A stretch of 64,000 bases of DNA from Tullyiplasma multilocale ATCC 49900. Its GTDB lineage: Bacteria > Bacillota_I > Bacilli_A > Mycoplasmatales > Mycoplasmataceae. Positions 32,914-44,088 of the stretch are shown here, in pieces; position 1 is the stretch's first letter, and every line of letters starts with the position of its first letter. Both the position numbers and the translations under genes were made by a program. Under the pieces are notes generated by a model. It searched no databases, was not told where the DNA came from, and was given only the letters and a program-made list of their open reading frames with translations. The stretch spans positions 1 to 64,000 of the forward strand of contig NZ_AXXW01000006.1 in NCBI RefSeq assembly GCF_000483165.1, read 5' to 3'.

Positions 32914-33900
32914 ATGAATACTAAAAATGAGAAACAGACAATACTAATTATTGATGGTTATCATTTATTACACAAAGGTTACTACGGATCTTTAAAAAGA
33001 AAAACTGTAGCAATGAATCGTGACGGGGTCATGATTAATGCTATTTATACATTCGTAGCAAAAATTAATGAATTAATTGATATGGATATTTACCACACAA
33101 TTATTGTTACCTTTGATGTTGACAAGGGATGTTGAAGAAAAGACTTATATCCAGAATATAAAGCTAAAAGAAAAGAAACTCCTAGTGAGTTAATTCCTCA
33201 AATGCAAATCATTAGAGAGTTTTTAACAGCGGCTAATATTCCATGATATGAACAACCTGGTTATGAGGGTGATGATGTTATGGGTACTATTGCTCGTATT
33301 GGGTGTAAGTTAGGATATAACATTCACATCTTGTCAAACGATAAAGATACTTTCCAATTAGTAAGTGATGACACAAAGATTATCACAAACGTAAGTAAAA
33401 AAGAAAAAGTTGAATTTGTTAAAGAAGAGGAAGTATTTGAAAAATTTGGATGTAAACCACACCAAGTTCCAGATATTAAAGCTTTAATGGGAGATGCATC
33501 AGATAACATCAAAGGTGTTAAATGTCTTCACTATAAACAAGCAGTTGACCTTCTAGAACAATTCGATACAGTTGAAAATATCTACGAAAACATAGATAAA
33601 ATACCAGCTGGTGTTTGTTCCAAACTTGTATCAAGTAAAGAACAAGTTTTACTTAATAAAAAAATAGCAACTATTCAAAATGACTTAAAATTAGGTCGTA
33701 TTGATTTCAGAAAATTAAGAGTTAACTATTATGGTTATCTTAAATTCTTAAAGCAACAAAAAATGTGAGCATTCACAGGAAATGTAGTTAAGAAAATTGA
33801 AAATCAAAGAGCCATTAAAGAAGATCCGACTTGTAAAAAAGTTGCTGAACAAAAATGTGCTGATAGTGCTATGAATAAAATTTGTAAGAACAAAAAATAG
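32914..33900 (+). CDS. 5'-3' exonuclease (PolI exonuclease-domain type)
   Basis: A 328-residue stand-alone flap exonuclease, which probably removes RNA primers. It has LIIDGYHLLHKGYYG near residue 14, FDVDKGCWRKDLYPEYKAKRKETP (Trp by TGA), QPGYEGDDVMGTIARIG, SNDKDTFQLVSD and ALMGDASDNIKGVK: the Asp/Glu metal-binding set is intact. In relatives the last motif continues with a GIGxKTA helix-hairpin-helix, but here it reads GVKCLHYKQAV. The C-terminus is Lys/Cys-rich. ATG 32914 is preferred over TTG 32905 because it sits 10 nt from AAGG. Confidence 0.87.
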
Positions 33901-33920
33901 AATCGCAAGATTCTATTTTT
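33894..33920. terminator. Bidirectional terminator
   Basis: AAATAGAATC pairs with GATTCTATTT around GCAA. It lies between the convergent exonuclease and RDD genes. Confidence 0.7.
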
Positions 33921-33922
33921 AA

Positions 33923-34270
33923 TTATCTAAATTTTGAATTAACTCAACCTGGTCTTGAGTCCACGTAGTAGTTATCACTTCATCTTTCGGCATATGTTCC
34001 CTTTTTAGTTATAACCAAAAAGAAATTAATAACGATTGGAATTATTAAAATAAAAAATAATAATTGCAAGAAGCTACACAAAAATAAACTTAACTGTCTG
34101 CGAGTTGAATAATCCATGTTTACAGCTTTCATACCAATAGATGCTCTACCAATGATGAAATTAATAATTAAGAAAATTGAGTAAATACCAAATGTAATTA
34201 CGATCATTCCACAGTTAATTAAACTTGCTAATCATCTTCTTCAATAACCCACAATATTTTGTTGTTGCAT
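33923..34270 (-). CDS. RDD-family membrane protein
   Basis: 115 residues. It begins MQQQNIVGYWRRWLASLINCGMIV, where two TGA codons give the Trp residues and the Arg-Arg/Ala arrangement matches RDD proteins. Membrane helices follow at about 22-42 and 75-95, with the GRASIGMKAVNMDY loop in between. The end is polar. RBS AGGAGGAAG. RDD proteins are small transporters or membrane factors of unclear role. It is divergent from the Lrp-type regulator gene 122 bp away. Confidence 0.78.
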
Positions 34271-34317
34271 AACTCTTCCTCCTGAATAAATAATAACAAA
34301 AAAATGTTTCTAAATGA

Positions 34318-34344
34318 AACCATATATATTACATATATATGGTT
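34318..34344. promoter_or_regulatory. Perfect 12-bp inverted repeat (candidate operator)
   Basis: AACCATATATAT and ATATATATGGTT flank TAC. It lies between the divergent RDD gene and the Lrp-type regulator, about 48 bp before the regulator start. It could be a self-regulatory site of the Lrp-type protein; that is inference. It is not followed by a T run. Confidence 0.45.
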
Positions 34345-34391
34345 TATTTGTTTGGTACTTGTTTATATAATTAAGTTAGAGGTGATAGCCC

Positions 34392-34862
34392 ATGGAAAAG
34401 AAATTGACCAGTTTGGATATGAAGATTATTGAAATCCTCAAAGAAGATCCAAGAATTAGTATCAACAAAATTGCACAAAAATTGAACGTTGCACAAAAGA
34501 CGATCAAGAGCCACATCAGTTCATTGGAAAGTTCTGGTTATATGAGAACTCGGGCTATCCTTATTCCATCAAAATTTGGGTATTTTAATATTGCTGATAT
34601 ATATTTGTGAACAAATGGGAAAATATATCACGATATAGAAGAATTTTGTATGGAACATAAGAAAAATGTAGTATACCTTTCAAAGCACTTAACAGAAAAG
34701 GATATAAGTATCCAGTGTGCCTTTAAAAATCTTTCGGATTTGAATTTTTTCATTGATACCATTAAAGGTTTTTCGGGTGTTAATAAATTGGAATTCGCAC
34801 TTATAACAGATATCATTTTTGATATGGATTCGTGGTCTCCCGAAACTAAAAAACAGGATTAA
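34392..34862 (+). CDS. Lrp/AsnC-type transcriptional regulator
   Basis: 156 residues. The N-terminal winged HTH reads LTSLDMKIIEILKEDPRISINKIAQKLNVAQKTIKSHISSLESSGYM, the AsnC type. The C-terminal ~85 residues are a small alpha/beta domain compatible with the ligand-sensing RAM fold, though divergent. One TGA encodes Trp near residue 74. AGAGGTGAT precedes ATG 34392. It faces the agmatine operon tail to tail, so it may or may not control it. Confidence 0.82.
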
Positions 34863-34875
34863 ATCCTGTTTTTTT
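34849..34875. terminator. Bidirectional terminator
   Basis: AAAAACAGGATT pairs with AATCCTGTTTTT, followed by more T. It separates the convergent regulator and agmatine deiminase genes. Confidence 0.75.
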
Positions 34876-34876
34876 G

Positions 34877-35968
34877 CTATTGAATTTCTTGTTGTGTAAT
34901 ACAGTGAATATTTCCACCACCCAATAGAATTTCACGAGCCAATATTGGTTCAACTTTTCTATCTGGATAAAGTTTTGTAATGACATCTATGGCATTTTGG
35001 TCATTAATGTTCCCAAATATTGGTAAAAGGACAGCCCCATTAACTAAATAGAAATTGGCATATGATCCGGCTAATCTTTCCCCAGACTCTCTAACCATAC
35101 CATCACTTGTAGTATCTACACCATATACATCTTCTTCAGTATAATGCATCGGCTTTGGTTGAAGCAATTTAGTAACTTTAATTTTTCTTCCTCTTGCATC
35201 TGTTTCATTTTCAAGAATTTTTAAAGCTTTTAAACTAATTGCATATTGAGGATCTTCTTTATCATCTGTTCAAGTTAATACAACGTGACCTGGTTTAACA
35301 ATTTGAATCATATTATCAATATGTCCGTTTGTTTCGTCATTGTATACACCCAATGGCAATCAGATGATTTTTTCTAATCCAAGGTACTCTTTCATGTTAT
35401 CTTCAATCTCTTCTTTTGTTAAATGTGGATTACGGTTAGAATTCAATAGACATTCTTCTGTAGTGTACAGTGTGCCTTCTCCATCTACGTGAATTGAACC
35501 ACCTTCAAGCACGAAGTCAGCACGATAGTAATCAACACCTGATATTTCGGCCATTTTTCTAGCTATTTGATCATCGTTGTCTCAAGGGAAGTACAATCCA
35601 CCTTCTAAGCCACCTCAAGCGTTGAACATTCAGTCAATGGCTCTGATGTCTCCTTTATCATTTTTAATATATGTCGCTCCACAATCACGTACTCACGCAT
35701 CATCATTAGACATTTCTACCAATCTGATTTTTTCATCGAGCATTGATTTTGCATTATTAAATTGTTTAGCACTCACTATCATTGTTAGGGGTTCGTATTT
35801 AATAATGGTGTTTGCTATATTTGCATAAACCACTTGAGCCGGTTTAGCTCCTCCACGTCAATTATCTGTTCTTTCAGGTCACATCATTCATGACCCTTTA
35901 TGTACATCATTTTCAGCAGGCATTCTAAAACCATCTGATTTAGGTGTACTATTCAATATTTTTTTCAT
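34877..35968 (-). CDS. aguA: Agmatine deiminase
   Basis: 363 residues; converts agmatine to N-carbamoylputrescine and ammonia. It has the N-terminal [61 protein letters not shown] and NGHIDNM. The C-terminal [13 protein letters not shown] carries the catalytic Cys at residue 356. Several Trp codons are TGA. It follows the permease by 4 bp and closes the ptcA-permease-aguA operon. A second copy at 46226-47316 lost its Cys codon by a frameshift. Confidence 0.95.
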
Positions 35969-35972
35969 AAAT

Positions 35973-37436
35973 TTAAGCTCCTTTTTGAATTTGCTCTTTT
36001 TCTTTTATCTGTCTTTCTGATTTTTTCTTAACATTTTTTTCCGCTATTCTGATCAACACTTCTCCAACGAGAATAGAAAATAGTGAACCACCTATTGTGA
36101 ATCCTAACTTCATACCACTTTTAGCTCAATCAATTCCTTCTTCTGGCTGAATTATCAAATCTCCAACAGTTAATAAGAACAGCGCTGCAATTATCAGGAA
36201 GAAAGGCACAAACGTAATCATAAATATTACATATTTATTTCCTGGAATTGTAAATGGTCTTTCTGCCTCCTTATCTTTTTTTCTCAACATGTAAAATGAA
36301 GGGAATATCAATAGATACGGGATCAAGAATACTACTGATTGGAATGAGAATAAAGCCTCAAACAGATCGCCAGTTTCTGTATCTCCTGCTTTAGATGTAA
36401 ATCCAGCAATAAGTAAGCAAACTATAGAAATAGCTCCCGTTAGAACTGAAGCACCCAATGGTTGTCCTGTGGGTTTGAATTTAGAACCAAATACAATCGG
36501 CAGTTGATCATCTTCCGCCGCCTCAACGGCTCCAAGATTCGCCCCAATAACTCAAGTCATCATTGTTCCGAATAGTGAATATATTAATAAAATACCCATT
36601 GTGTTTGTAAGTCACACCGGAAGTCCTCTGCCCAAAGCAACAATCAAACCATTAGCAATATCAAAATCATCACTAACATCAACCAAAATATTAATAGCCA
36701 CTGTTCCAATTACATAAGCTACAACAATTGTAATACCGGATACCAAAGTAGCTTTCGGAATATCTTTTTGGGGGTTTTTCATAGATAAAACTTGATTTGA
36801 TCCAAGTTCAAATCCACACAGGTTATAAATGATAACCAGGATGAATAATAAACCTGTTGATCAAGAAGGGACAATTCCCATTCCCGGATCATCTATTGGA
36901 GTTGAAACACCATTTCCTTTTGCAAGGAAAACGATAGTTGCAACAACCAACAGCAAAGTAACTATAACTTTCGCTATCGATGATGAATTAGGAATATATC
37001 TAAGTCATTCCTCTTTCAGCAAGCTAATCAAAACAGTTAATATAGTTAAACCTGCAGCAATTGCAACTTGTGTTCAAATTGTTAAAGTTCCATCAAAAAA
37101 CATATATGAAATTGTTGCTGCGAAAACTATATATGATGCTGACATTCAAATAGAAACATTCAATCAGTAAAATCAACTAGTTCTGGCAGCTCATCGTGTC
37201 CCAAATACTCTTCTTACTCAAGAATTAATACCACCATCAACATAAGTAGATCCAAGTTCTGATGATATTAAGCCATAAGGGATGAAGAACAACAAAGCTA
37301 AAATAATTCAAAATATAATTGATTGTCACCCAATGGCGGCTGCCATTGCAAAAGAATCCAAAGCGAATATTGCACTAAATGAAATAGCTATTAAGTCAAT
37401 AATTCGGAGACCCTTTTTCTTTACTTTTTCAGTCAT
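35973..37436 (-). CDS. APC-family amino acid/amine permease (probable agmatine-putrescine exchanger)
   Basis: 487 residues, about 12 membrane helices. The N-terminus KKKGLRIIDLIAISFSAIFALDS and ...YNLCGFELGSNQVLSMKNPQKDIPKA... are typical of APC transporters; the latter is the conserved loop after the helix with Glu. It ends in a Lys/Glu tail. It lies between putrescine carbamoyltransferase (12 bp) and agmatine deiminase (4 bp). The role as agmatine/putrescine antiporter is inferred from that position, as in the AguD of lactic acid bacteria. Confidence 0.85.
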
Positions 37437-37448
37437 ACTAGACTCCTT

Positions 37449-38528
37449 CTAATCTTGTTCGTAGATATATGTATATCTATTTTTATCTTCTCTTTCTCTA
37501 TCTTCTAAGAATGCCCTAATCAGTCCATCATGATAGATTTTCACATTATCATTTGTCTTGTCAATTCTTCCATACATGTAATAAACCAATAATCCCATTT
37601 GAGCTGTCAGTCTATTTTCAGCTTGATCAAAGACAACTGATTGATTCGAATCAATCACTTCATCTAGAACTTCAACATTTCTTGAAGACGGCAAACAGTG
37701 CATGAAAATAGCGTTTTCATTTGCTAATTTCATCATTTCCTTATCCACTTGGTATGTTGGTTTGAAAGCTTTTACCCTGTCTTTAGCTTCTTCTTCTTGG
37801 TCAACTCATCATCACAGATCTGTATAAATAACATCTGCACCTTTCACTTCGTTAACATCTTCCGAAATTTTTACTGAACCGGACCCTGCATTTTCAATGT
37901 TCTTCAATGCTATATCAATTCATTCTTGTGGAGATGAATATTGTTTTGGCGAGATGTGAATGAAATTCATACCCAGTTGTGTTGTAATGTGCATTGTTGA
38001 CGAACATACATTAGTTCTGTCTCCAATGAATACTACTTTGATTTTTGAAAAATCAATGTCTGTCAATTTTTTATCCTTTGTATATTCAAGTTTTTCCAAC
38101 ATTGTGAAAACATCACAAATTGCTTGAGTTGGATGATTATAATCTGTTAACCCATTAAATACAGGAACATCTGCATGTTTTGCAATCTCCGTCACAGTTT
38201 CATGTTTTCAGGCCCTGCACATTATTCCATCACACATATGAGATAAAACCTTGATTGTGTCATAAAGAGATTCTCTATGACCCAAATGTATCTCACCTGG
38301 TTTTAGATATTGAGCATGACCACCTAATAATGTCATTGCGGCTTCAAATGAAACCCTTGTTCTTGTTGATGGTTCCTCAAAAATCATTGCAAGAGTTTTT
38401 CCTTCCAATAATTTTGGAGTAGCTCCATTGTAGCGTGCATCCTTCAGCATCCTCATTAAAGTAAATATTTCGAATATCTGCTTTTTGCTAAGTTCTTGTG
38501 TATCGATAAAATGATTTAATTTGTTCAT
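37449..38528 (-). CDS. ptcA: Putrescine (or ornithine) carbamoyltransferase
   Basis: 359 residues. The carbamoyl-phosphate motif is [13 protein letters not shown] near residue 52, then [14 protein letters not shown], the [15 protein letters not shown] motif, and HCLPSSR near the C-terminal third. The C-terminus has the extra acidic/basic helix seen in putrescine enzymes. Context with agmatine deiminase and an amine permease favours putrescine over ornithine. The carbamate kinase that would turn carbamoyl phosphate into ATP is not in this window. First gene of the operon. Confidence 0.87.
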
Positions 38529-38834
38529 AATTTTACACCGATTTGATTTTTCAAATCCCCTTTCACAATTAGAATACTTCTTGTTGACGCCAAATACAAA
38601 GGTTAAATATTGTTATTTTTACATTAAAAAATTGGATTCGAAATCCAATTTTTTAATATTTAGTTTAATCTTTATTAGTTAATCTTATTTAATTTCTAAC
38701 ATGCTATTCATATATTAGGGACTATTCGTACATAATACTTGATTTTTGATGTTAAAAATTCATAATTATTTTTACTATTTTTATCAAAATTGATATTTAA
38801 TTAAATTAAATACTAACACAATTACAACATATAA
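38529..38834. other. Intergenic region upstream of the agmatine operon
   Basis: AT-rich. It contains the terminator hairpin at 38626-38654 and the presumed ptcA promoter region. Nothing gene-like was seen on either strand. Confidence 0.5.
38626..38654 (-). terminator. Terminator of the exported-protein pair
   Basis: AAAAAATTGGATT pairs with AATCCAATTTTTT around CGA. It ends the 40536-38835 transcript before ptcA. Confidence 0.65.
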
Positions 38835-39704
38835 TTATCCAGCTAATTCAAGAAGTTTTTCATAACACTCTATAATAATTTCTGCTTGCCCATCTATAAA
38901 TAAGCCCGGTACTGCTTCAGCCAGCTTTTTCATTGGTATAAATGCTTCGACAAATACTTTGTCTCCAACATAAATGGATTCAGCTAATTTTTTATCTTCA
39001 TCAGAGCTACCGATATAGTACTCCCCAGCTTCTTGACCATAACTTTCAAAAAGATAGAATTGATTTACCATATTAGTAATATGTTTGGCATAGAATGGAT
39101 CCTTGAAATCAACAACAATCTTCCCTGGATCAATATTTGTAGGATCCATACCAACAGCAATTAGAGAAACTCTTTGAATGCTTGTTCAAGTATATGTATT
39201 AGTTATTTCAGCTAATTCATCAATTTTACTCTTTTTATAGTCTAAATCTTTACCGTCAAGATCTATTAAGACAGGCGGTTTAGAAACAACTTCCACTAAA
39301 AATTTACCTTTTATAAGAGTTGAAGTTTTGGTTGCTTTTACCAATAATTGTCCTTCGTAATCAGTTGAACCTAAGATTTCAAAGTCAATATCAATCACCG
39401 CTTTTGAACTCAATTCAGAAATGGCGTTTTGAATAGTCTCATTTGGAATTTCGTCATAGACAAATATTTCAGGAATTAAAATACTTGAAATATCTGTTTT
39501 TTGTTCTTGACCTTCCTCTGGATTTTCAGTTTCGTTACCTTCTCCAGGATTTTCGGGATCAGTGCCCTCTTCTGGATTTTCGGGATTACTTGGATGACCC
39601 GGTTTTTCTTCAACATTACCTTTTGAAGAATTAGTAGTAGCAATTACTGCAACTGGTGTTGATATTAATAATAAACCACCTAGAATAAATAATAGTTTTT
39701 TCAT
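38835..39704 (-). CDS. Exported protein with PENPEEG-type low-complexity stalk (paralogue of next gene)
   Basis: 289 residues, not recognised. N-terminal signal sequence MKKLLFILGGLLLISTPVAVIA with no lipobox Cys. Residues ~33-70 repeat the ENPEEG/ENPGEG theme, a Pro/Glu/Gly stalk. Next comes a folded segment (ILIPEIFVYDEIPNETIQNAISEL...VDIDFEILGS...) shared with the upstream neighbour, which has DISKVIFDAIYVGDEIP...IDYYIFGD. A C-terminal domain of ~120 residues includes one TGA Trp. It starts 1 base after the neighbour's stop. Probably a surface protein arising by tandem duplication. Confidence 0.75.
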
Positions 39705-39705
39705 A

Positions 39706-40536
39706 TTAATTTCTCCCTCAAGTTAGTTCTTTTATTTTATAAATTAATGCCTTTGTCTTATCAGTGAAATCACTTCCCATATCGTCGATTGGTTCAGAAT
39801 GTTCATTAATTACCATCTTCATAATATCTGGTAAAACCAGGTTTAAAGGCTCTTCAAATTCATTTGTATATGATACAGTTTCTCTAGCATCCATAGGTAT
39901 GATTTCGTTGAATTTTTCAACTAAAACAGTATTGAACAATTGTCATTCCAATAAGAAGTTGAATTTAGTTTCTACTGCTTCGGTTGCGAAATTGTGTACT
40001 AATTTTTCACCAGAAGCCAATACCCCATTGAACTCTTGAAAGAAAACTCTATAGTATCATTCAACAGCATCTTCTGATATATCTCCTAAACTATCAAGTC
40101 TTTGATTAAGTCCATTTACCAATTCTTCTTTTGATCAATCTCAAATAGTATCTAGTTCAGTAAACATGTCTCCAGTTTCAACTTCTAGGACTTCTATTGC
40201 TGTTTCCCCACTTAATAATTTAGAATTATCATTTGCTATTATGTTAATGTTTCCTACAACTTTTGTGTCACCAAAGATATAGTAGTCTATGTCCAAAGTT
40301 ACATTCTTATTAAGTTTTTTCAAAACACTGTCAATTAAATCAAAAGGAATTTCATCACCAACGTAAATCGCATCAAAAATAACTTTTGAAATATCTTCTT
40401 TTACTACATTTGGTACCTCTGGTTCCACACCTGGGTTTTCAGGTTTCGAACTTGTGCTAAGAGCTATAGCACCAAATGTGATAGCTGGTGCCGCCAAAAT
40501 AGCCAAACCAGTTAAAGCTAATAATAATTTTTTCAT
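39706..40536 (-). CDS. Exported protein, paralogue of the downstream gene
   Basis: 276 residues, not recognised. Signal sequence MKKLLLALTGLAILAAPAITFGAIA, no lipobox Cys, then a short Pro/Glu stalk (KPENPGVEPEVPN). The shared ~70-residue segment DISKVIFDAIYVGDEIPFDLIDSVLKKLNK...DIDYYIFGD follows, then a helical C-terminal domain rich in Phe and Trp (TGA). ATG 40536 with GGGAGATT is chosen over 40560, which has no RBS. It is first gene of a two-gene operon. Its promoter carries the shared 18-bp element (40618-40635). Confidence 0.75.
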
Positions 40537-40574
40537 TTCAATCTCCCAATATAATTTCACTTTGATATTGTTTA

Positions 40575-40635
40575 ATTATAAATTTTATAACAATAAAAAA
40601 CCTATCATAAATAACCATTTTCCATAGTGGAAAGT
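40575..40635 (-). promoter_or_regulatory. Promoter with shared 18-bp near-palindrome (exported pair 1)
   Basis: On the minus strand ACTTTCCACTATGGAAAA (40635-40618) lies 37 nt before TATAAT (40580-40575). No -35 box is seen at 17 nt. The same element and spacing precede the genes at 42676 and 44186. Confidence 0.65.
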
Positions 40636-40641
40636 CCAAAT

Positions 40642-40666
40642 AAAAAAGGGTTGAAACCCCTTTTTT
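40642..40666. terminator. Bidirectional terminator
   Basis: AAAAAAGGGG-type arms (AAAAAAGGG with CCCTTTTTT) around a TTGAAA loop. It overlaps the stop of the 117-residue gene. Confidence 0.7.
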
Positions 40667-41018
40667 ATTTAAAACCATTCTCTTTTAGTGCCTGTTTATA
40701 CATTTGAATCCCTTGTGTTCTAGTAGTTATTGCTTGATTAATAGCACCTTGTGGTGCACCAGCTTTTAACATTGCTTCGTTTTCTAAACTAATAGCATCA
40801 TTTACAATAATATTTATTTGATAAAATCAGTCACCTGTGAAGTTTTCTTCTTCTAATTGAGTAAATCCTTTAATTATGTGTTCGAAAGTAAATAATGGGC
40901 CATTTTTGACGTTATAAGCCATATTATTATCTGTTGTAGTATAAAAGAATTCATTAAGATCATTGAAGGTATCGACTGCCATTTGTTTTGCTAATTTTAA
41001 GTTATCATTGATATTCAT
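40665..41018 (-). CDS. Small helical protein, function unknown
   Basis: 117 residues, not recognised, soluble and predicted helical. It begins MNINDNLKLAKQMAVDTFNDLNEFFYTTTDNN and ends in QGIQMYKQALKENGFK; one Trp is TGA. It starts 8 bp after the PAP2 gene and is probably cotranscribed. No signal peptide or known motif was seen. Confidence 0.7.
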
Positions 41019-41026
41019 ATATCTCC

Positions 41027-42490
41027 TTATTTACAAAAAGCTTTTCTAGTTTTCAACTCTTTGTAAATATATTTTAACTCACTTTGATCCGCTTTGTATT
41101 TGATAGTGTTTTTATTGATTTTCAAAATTGTTTTATCTATGTTATTTTTACTAAATTTGATTGTTCTCACTTTTCATTCAAAACCATAATGATTAACATA
41201 AAAAATTATTTTATTGTTTTTGAATATATATGTGATTTTTGAGCCTTCATTTTTATATCTGTGATTAAATCTACAAATTCATAGTCTGATAGTTCTTTCC
41301 ACAAATCAATTAACAAAGAAGAATACAAGTGTACAGAATACAAAACTAAATAAAACATCACTCACTCAATGTGCTCTCCCAATTACAAGTGTTGACATCA
41401 TCACAATGATATTTGTTAATCAAACAAAATACAATGTTCTAATTTTTCAATCAAATTTAGTGCTTTTATTTCTTCTGAATCTAAAGAACATGAAACCAAC
41501 TAATGAAAACGCTGACACAGTATGTCCAGAAGGAAAATCTGTAGATCTTCAACCAAGTGGTGAATTACTAATATCACTCTTTGTGAAAATATTAAATAAT
41601 TTTCAATACTGAAGATTTGATCAGAAGTTACCGTTAACTTGATATCACTCATAGTATCCTCATGGACCCCATTCACGTTTGTTAATTGAATCAATAACAT
41701 TTTGTTCAAGCGTTGCTTTATCGATTCCTGAAATCGATAACATTTCGGGAGTTAATTCAATTCAAGTTGCTGTTCAATATTGATCATCAAAAAATATTGC
41801 ACCAGCATCGTCTTGAACCCAAGTAACTTTTCCAACGACATCTTCAAAATGAGCATGTACTGGATAGGTTCTTCCAGTAGCATCTTCCAAGGTTAGCACT
41901 AATACATATGGAATCAAAATCATTAAACCGACTCTGATTGAATCAACTCAGTATTCTCCTGATAAGATATTTGGTTTTTTTGAAAATTTAAATCGTAAAT
42001 AATAAATGACACCAACTAAGATAGATGATTCAATTACCAATAAAATTATTCTTGATATTTGACGATCTTTTAAATTAGAAAGGTAATAGACATATACACC
42101 TTCCCCTCATCCCATGTCCTGATCTGCAATATTTATCAGACCCATTATTTTCATGAGTAATCAAAGAGCCATCATGACTATGTAAAATAGCCAAATCAGA
42201 TTTTCATTACGCTTAATAAAAGAGTTGGTTTTAGTTTTTTTGTAAGCAAAAAAAGATTCAATAATTATAAAAACGGCCGTTAAAAGTAATGGGTAAATTT
42301 CTTGTTCTCCCATATCAAAATAGAATATTACGAAATACTTTATAAATTTGTATTCCATACCTTTAGCCATTCACATTGTAGCTTTGTCATCTCAACCATT
42401 AAATGACACGGTAATGAAACCTATCAAAGCTATCGTAGCTAATGTAATTAGAGGTGATGCTCATCAAAAATGTGGTTTATATTTCTTCAT
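41027..42490 (-). CDS. PAP2-superfamily membrane phosphatase
   Basis: 487 residues with about six membrane helices and many TGA Trp codons. The phosphatase motifs are STDFPSGHTVSAFSL (PSGH) and GRAHWVSDVLFS (SxxxHxxxD type) in the second half. The first conserved KX6RP-like motif is not obvious, although a Lys/Arg-rich loop precedes. A long extracellular loop lies between helices, rich in Trp/Tyr. The end is a ~90-residue basic cytoplasmic tail. Likely lipid phosphate hydrolysis; substrate unknown. It is divergent from the exported-protein gene at 42676. Confidence 0.82.
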
Positions 42491-42578
42491 AACTACCTCT
42501 TTCACTGTTTAATTATAACTTAACCAAATTAGGTCTTTTTGTTTTGATAAAAATTAATAAAAAAAGTATTTTCCAATA

Positions 42579-42639
42579 ACTTTCCAATAGGGAAAGACAC
42601 GTTTTCTTGAACCATCTAACCTCTTCTAAAATTTATAAT
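42579..42639 (+). promoter_or_regulatory. Promoter with shared 18-bp near-palindrome (exported protein 42676)
   Basis: ACTTTCCAATAGGGAAAG (42579-42596) lies 37 nt before TATAAT (42634-42639). No -35 consensus is present. Being near-symmetric, the element could also serve the divergent PAP2 gene. Confidence 0.65.
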
Positions 42640-42675
42640 CTAATTAATATTAAAAAATAAAAAAAGAGGTACGAA

Positions 42676-43977
42676 ATGAAAAACTGAAAAAAAGGTGCAC
42701 TTATCTCACTAAGTGTTCTTCTGGCCGCAGCTCCGTTAACTGCTCTATTAATTAGTCAACAAAAACAAGACGCTGGTGTTGTAGGTGTTGACAAAACAAA
42801 ATTAGCTAAACTTATTAAAGAATCTAATGAGGTAAATAAAAATAAATTCACAAACAAGACTTTGGTGGCATTACATCAGACTAATATTAAAGCTGTTGAA
42901 ATTTACGACGATCAATTAGCAACTCAAGATGTTGTAGACAAGATGGTAGTTGAATTACAAGGTGCAATTGATGCATTATCTGTAATTGAAATTTTTGATT
43001 TCATTGATCCCACTATCTTAACTAACTCAGCTATAGGAATAGACATTCTTGCTGATGAACAAGGATTTGTTGATAATTTTTACGCTAATTTAGAATGAAG
43101 CGTTCTTAGACTGTATGAGTTTGAAAGATTCATTGACGAAAACGGAATGGCGCCTTTCGGGTACGCAACTCCTGATTTTTATAACGTTGTAGAAATTTCT
43201 ATTCCAAATCATTATAGTACTTTTGAAGAAATTCTTGCCAATGGTGTAGAGTATGAATACACAATTAACGATGTAAGTGATGAAATGGATTCTATTGGTG
43301 AGAATTTTATACCATCTGAGTTAAAACGAGGAGTAAATAAAATAGCACCCAAATTCTTAGAAATGGAAGATAGCCATTTCACAATATCGGAATCAATTTC
43401 TAATTACTTTTACCTTTATAAAGGAAAGGAAATTGACGAAACATTAAATAGAACTATGCAAGATTTACTATTCATGACATCAGAAATAAATGCATTTAAA
43501 TTCTTAGGAACTGTTCTAATAGAAGAAAGTTATGAAGATGGTCAAGAACTTGTATTTGACATCACTGAAGAAAATAAAACTTTCGAATATCTTGCGAATA
43601 ATTCTATTCCACTTGCGGGATCACTAAATTATTTATACACTGACATAAATACTGATGAGGAAGCAATTCTTTATACAGTAGATCTAGCTGAAGAAAATTT
43701 ATCAGTTAATTTTAAAGAAACAAATCTTCTTTCACTACAGTTTTTATTGGATAATCCAGATTTCAGTTACACATTAGAAGATACTACTGAAGAAATTAAA
43801 GAAAGATTTAAAACATACATCAAAGAAGTAAGTGGATTTGATGTAGTTGATGGTGTGGATTTTGTGATGAGAGACCCATGAGAAAATGGATCATCATCAT
43901 CACAACGCAACATTACATTCTATGCAAATAATAAATCACAATATATTAGAGATATTGCTCCAATGAGATCGGCGTAA
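42676..43977 (+). CDS. Exported protein with FIVAR-like domain
   Basis: 433 residues. The N-terminus MKNWKKGALISLSVLLAAAPLTALLIS is a signal or anchor helix without lipobox Cys. Residues ~38-95 (KLAKLIKESNEVNKNKFTNKT...ATQDVVDKMVVELQGAIDAL) match the pattern of FIVAR repeats of surface proteins. The remaining ~330 residues are acidic and not recognised. It starts at 42676 behind AGAGGT. The paralogue at 44186 shares the N-terminus (MKNWKK), the FIVAR-like region and the segment after it. Probably a surface adhesin or decoy; function is not proven. Confidence 0.78.
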
Positions 43978-44010
43978 TAATTTACCAATTATACCTAAAG
44001 AAAACTTAGG

Positions 44011-44036
44011 CTCCCTTTTGGGGAGTTTTTTATTTT
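44011..44036 (+). terminator. Terminator of the 42676 gene
   Basis: CTCCC pairs with GGGAG around a short T/G loop, followed by a T run. Confidence 0.7.
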
Positions 44037-44088
44037 TTAAAAGAAAACAATAAACAATTTTAATAAAATAATAAATAACTAATTAGTG

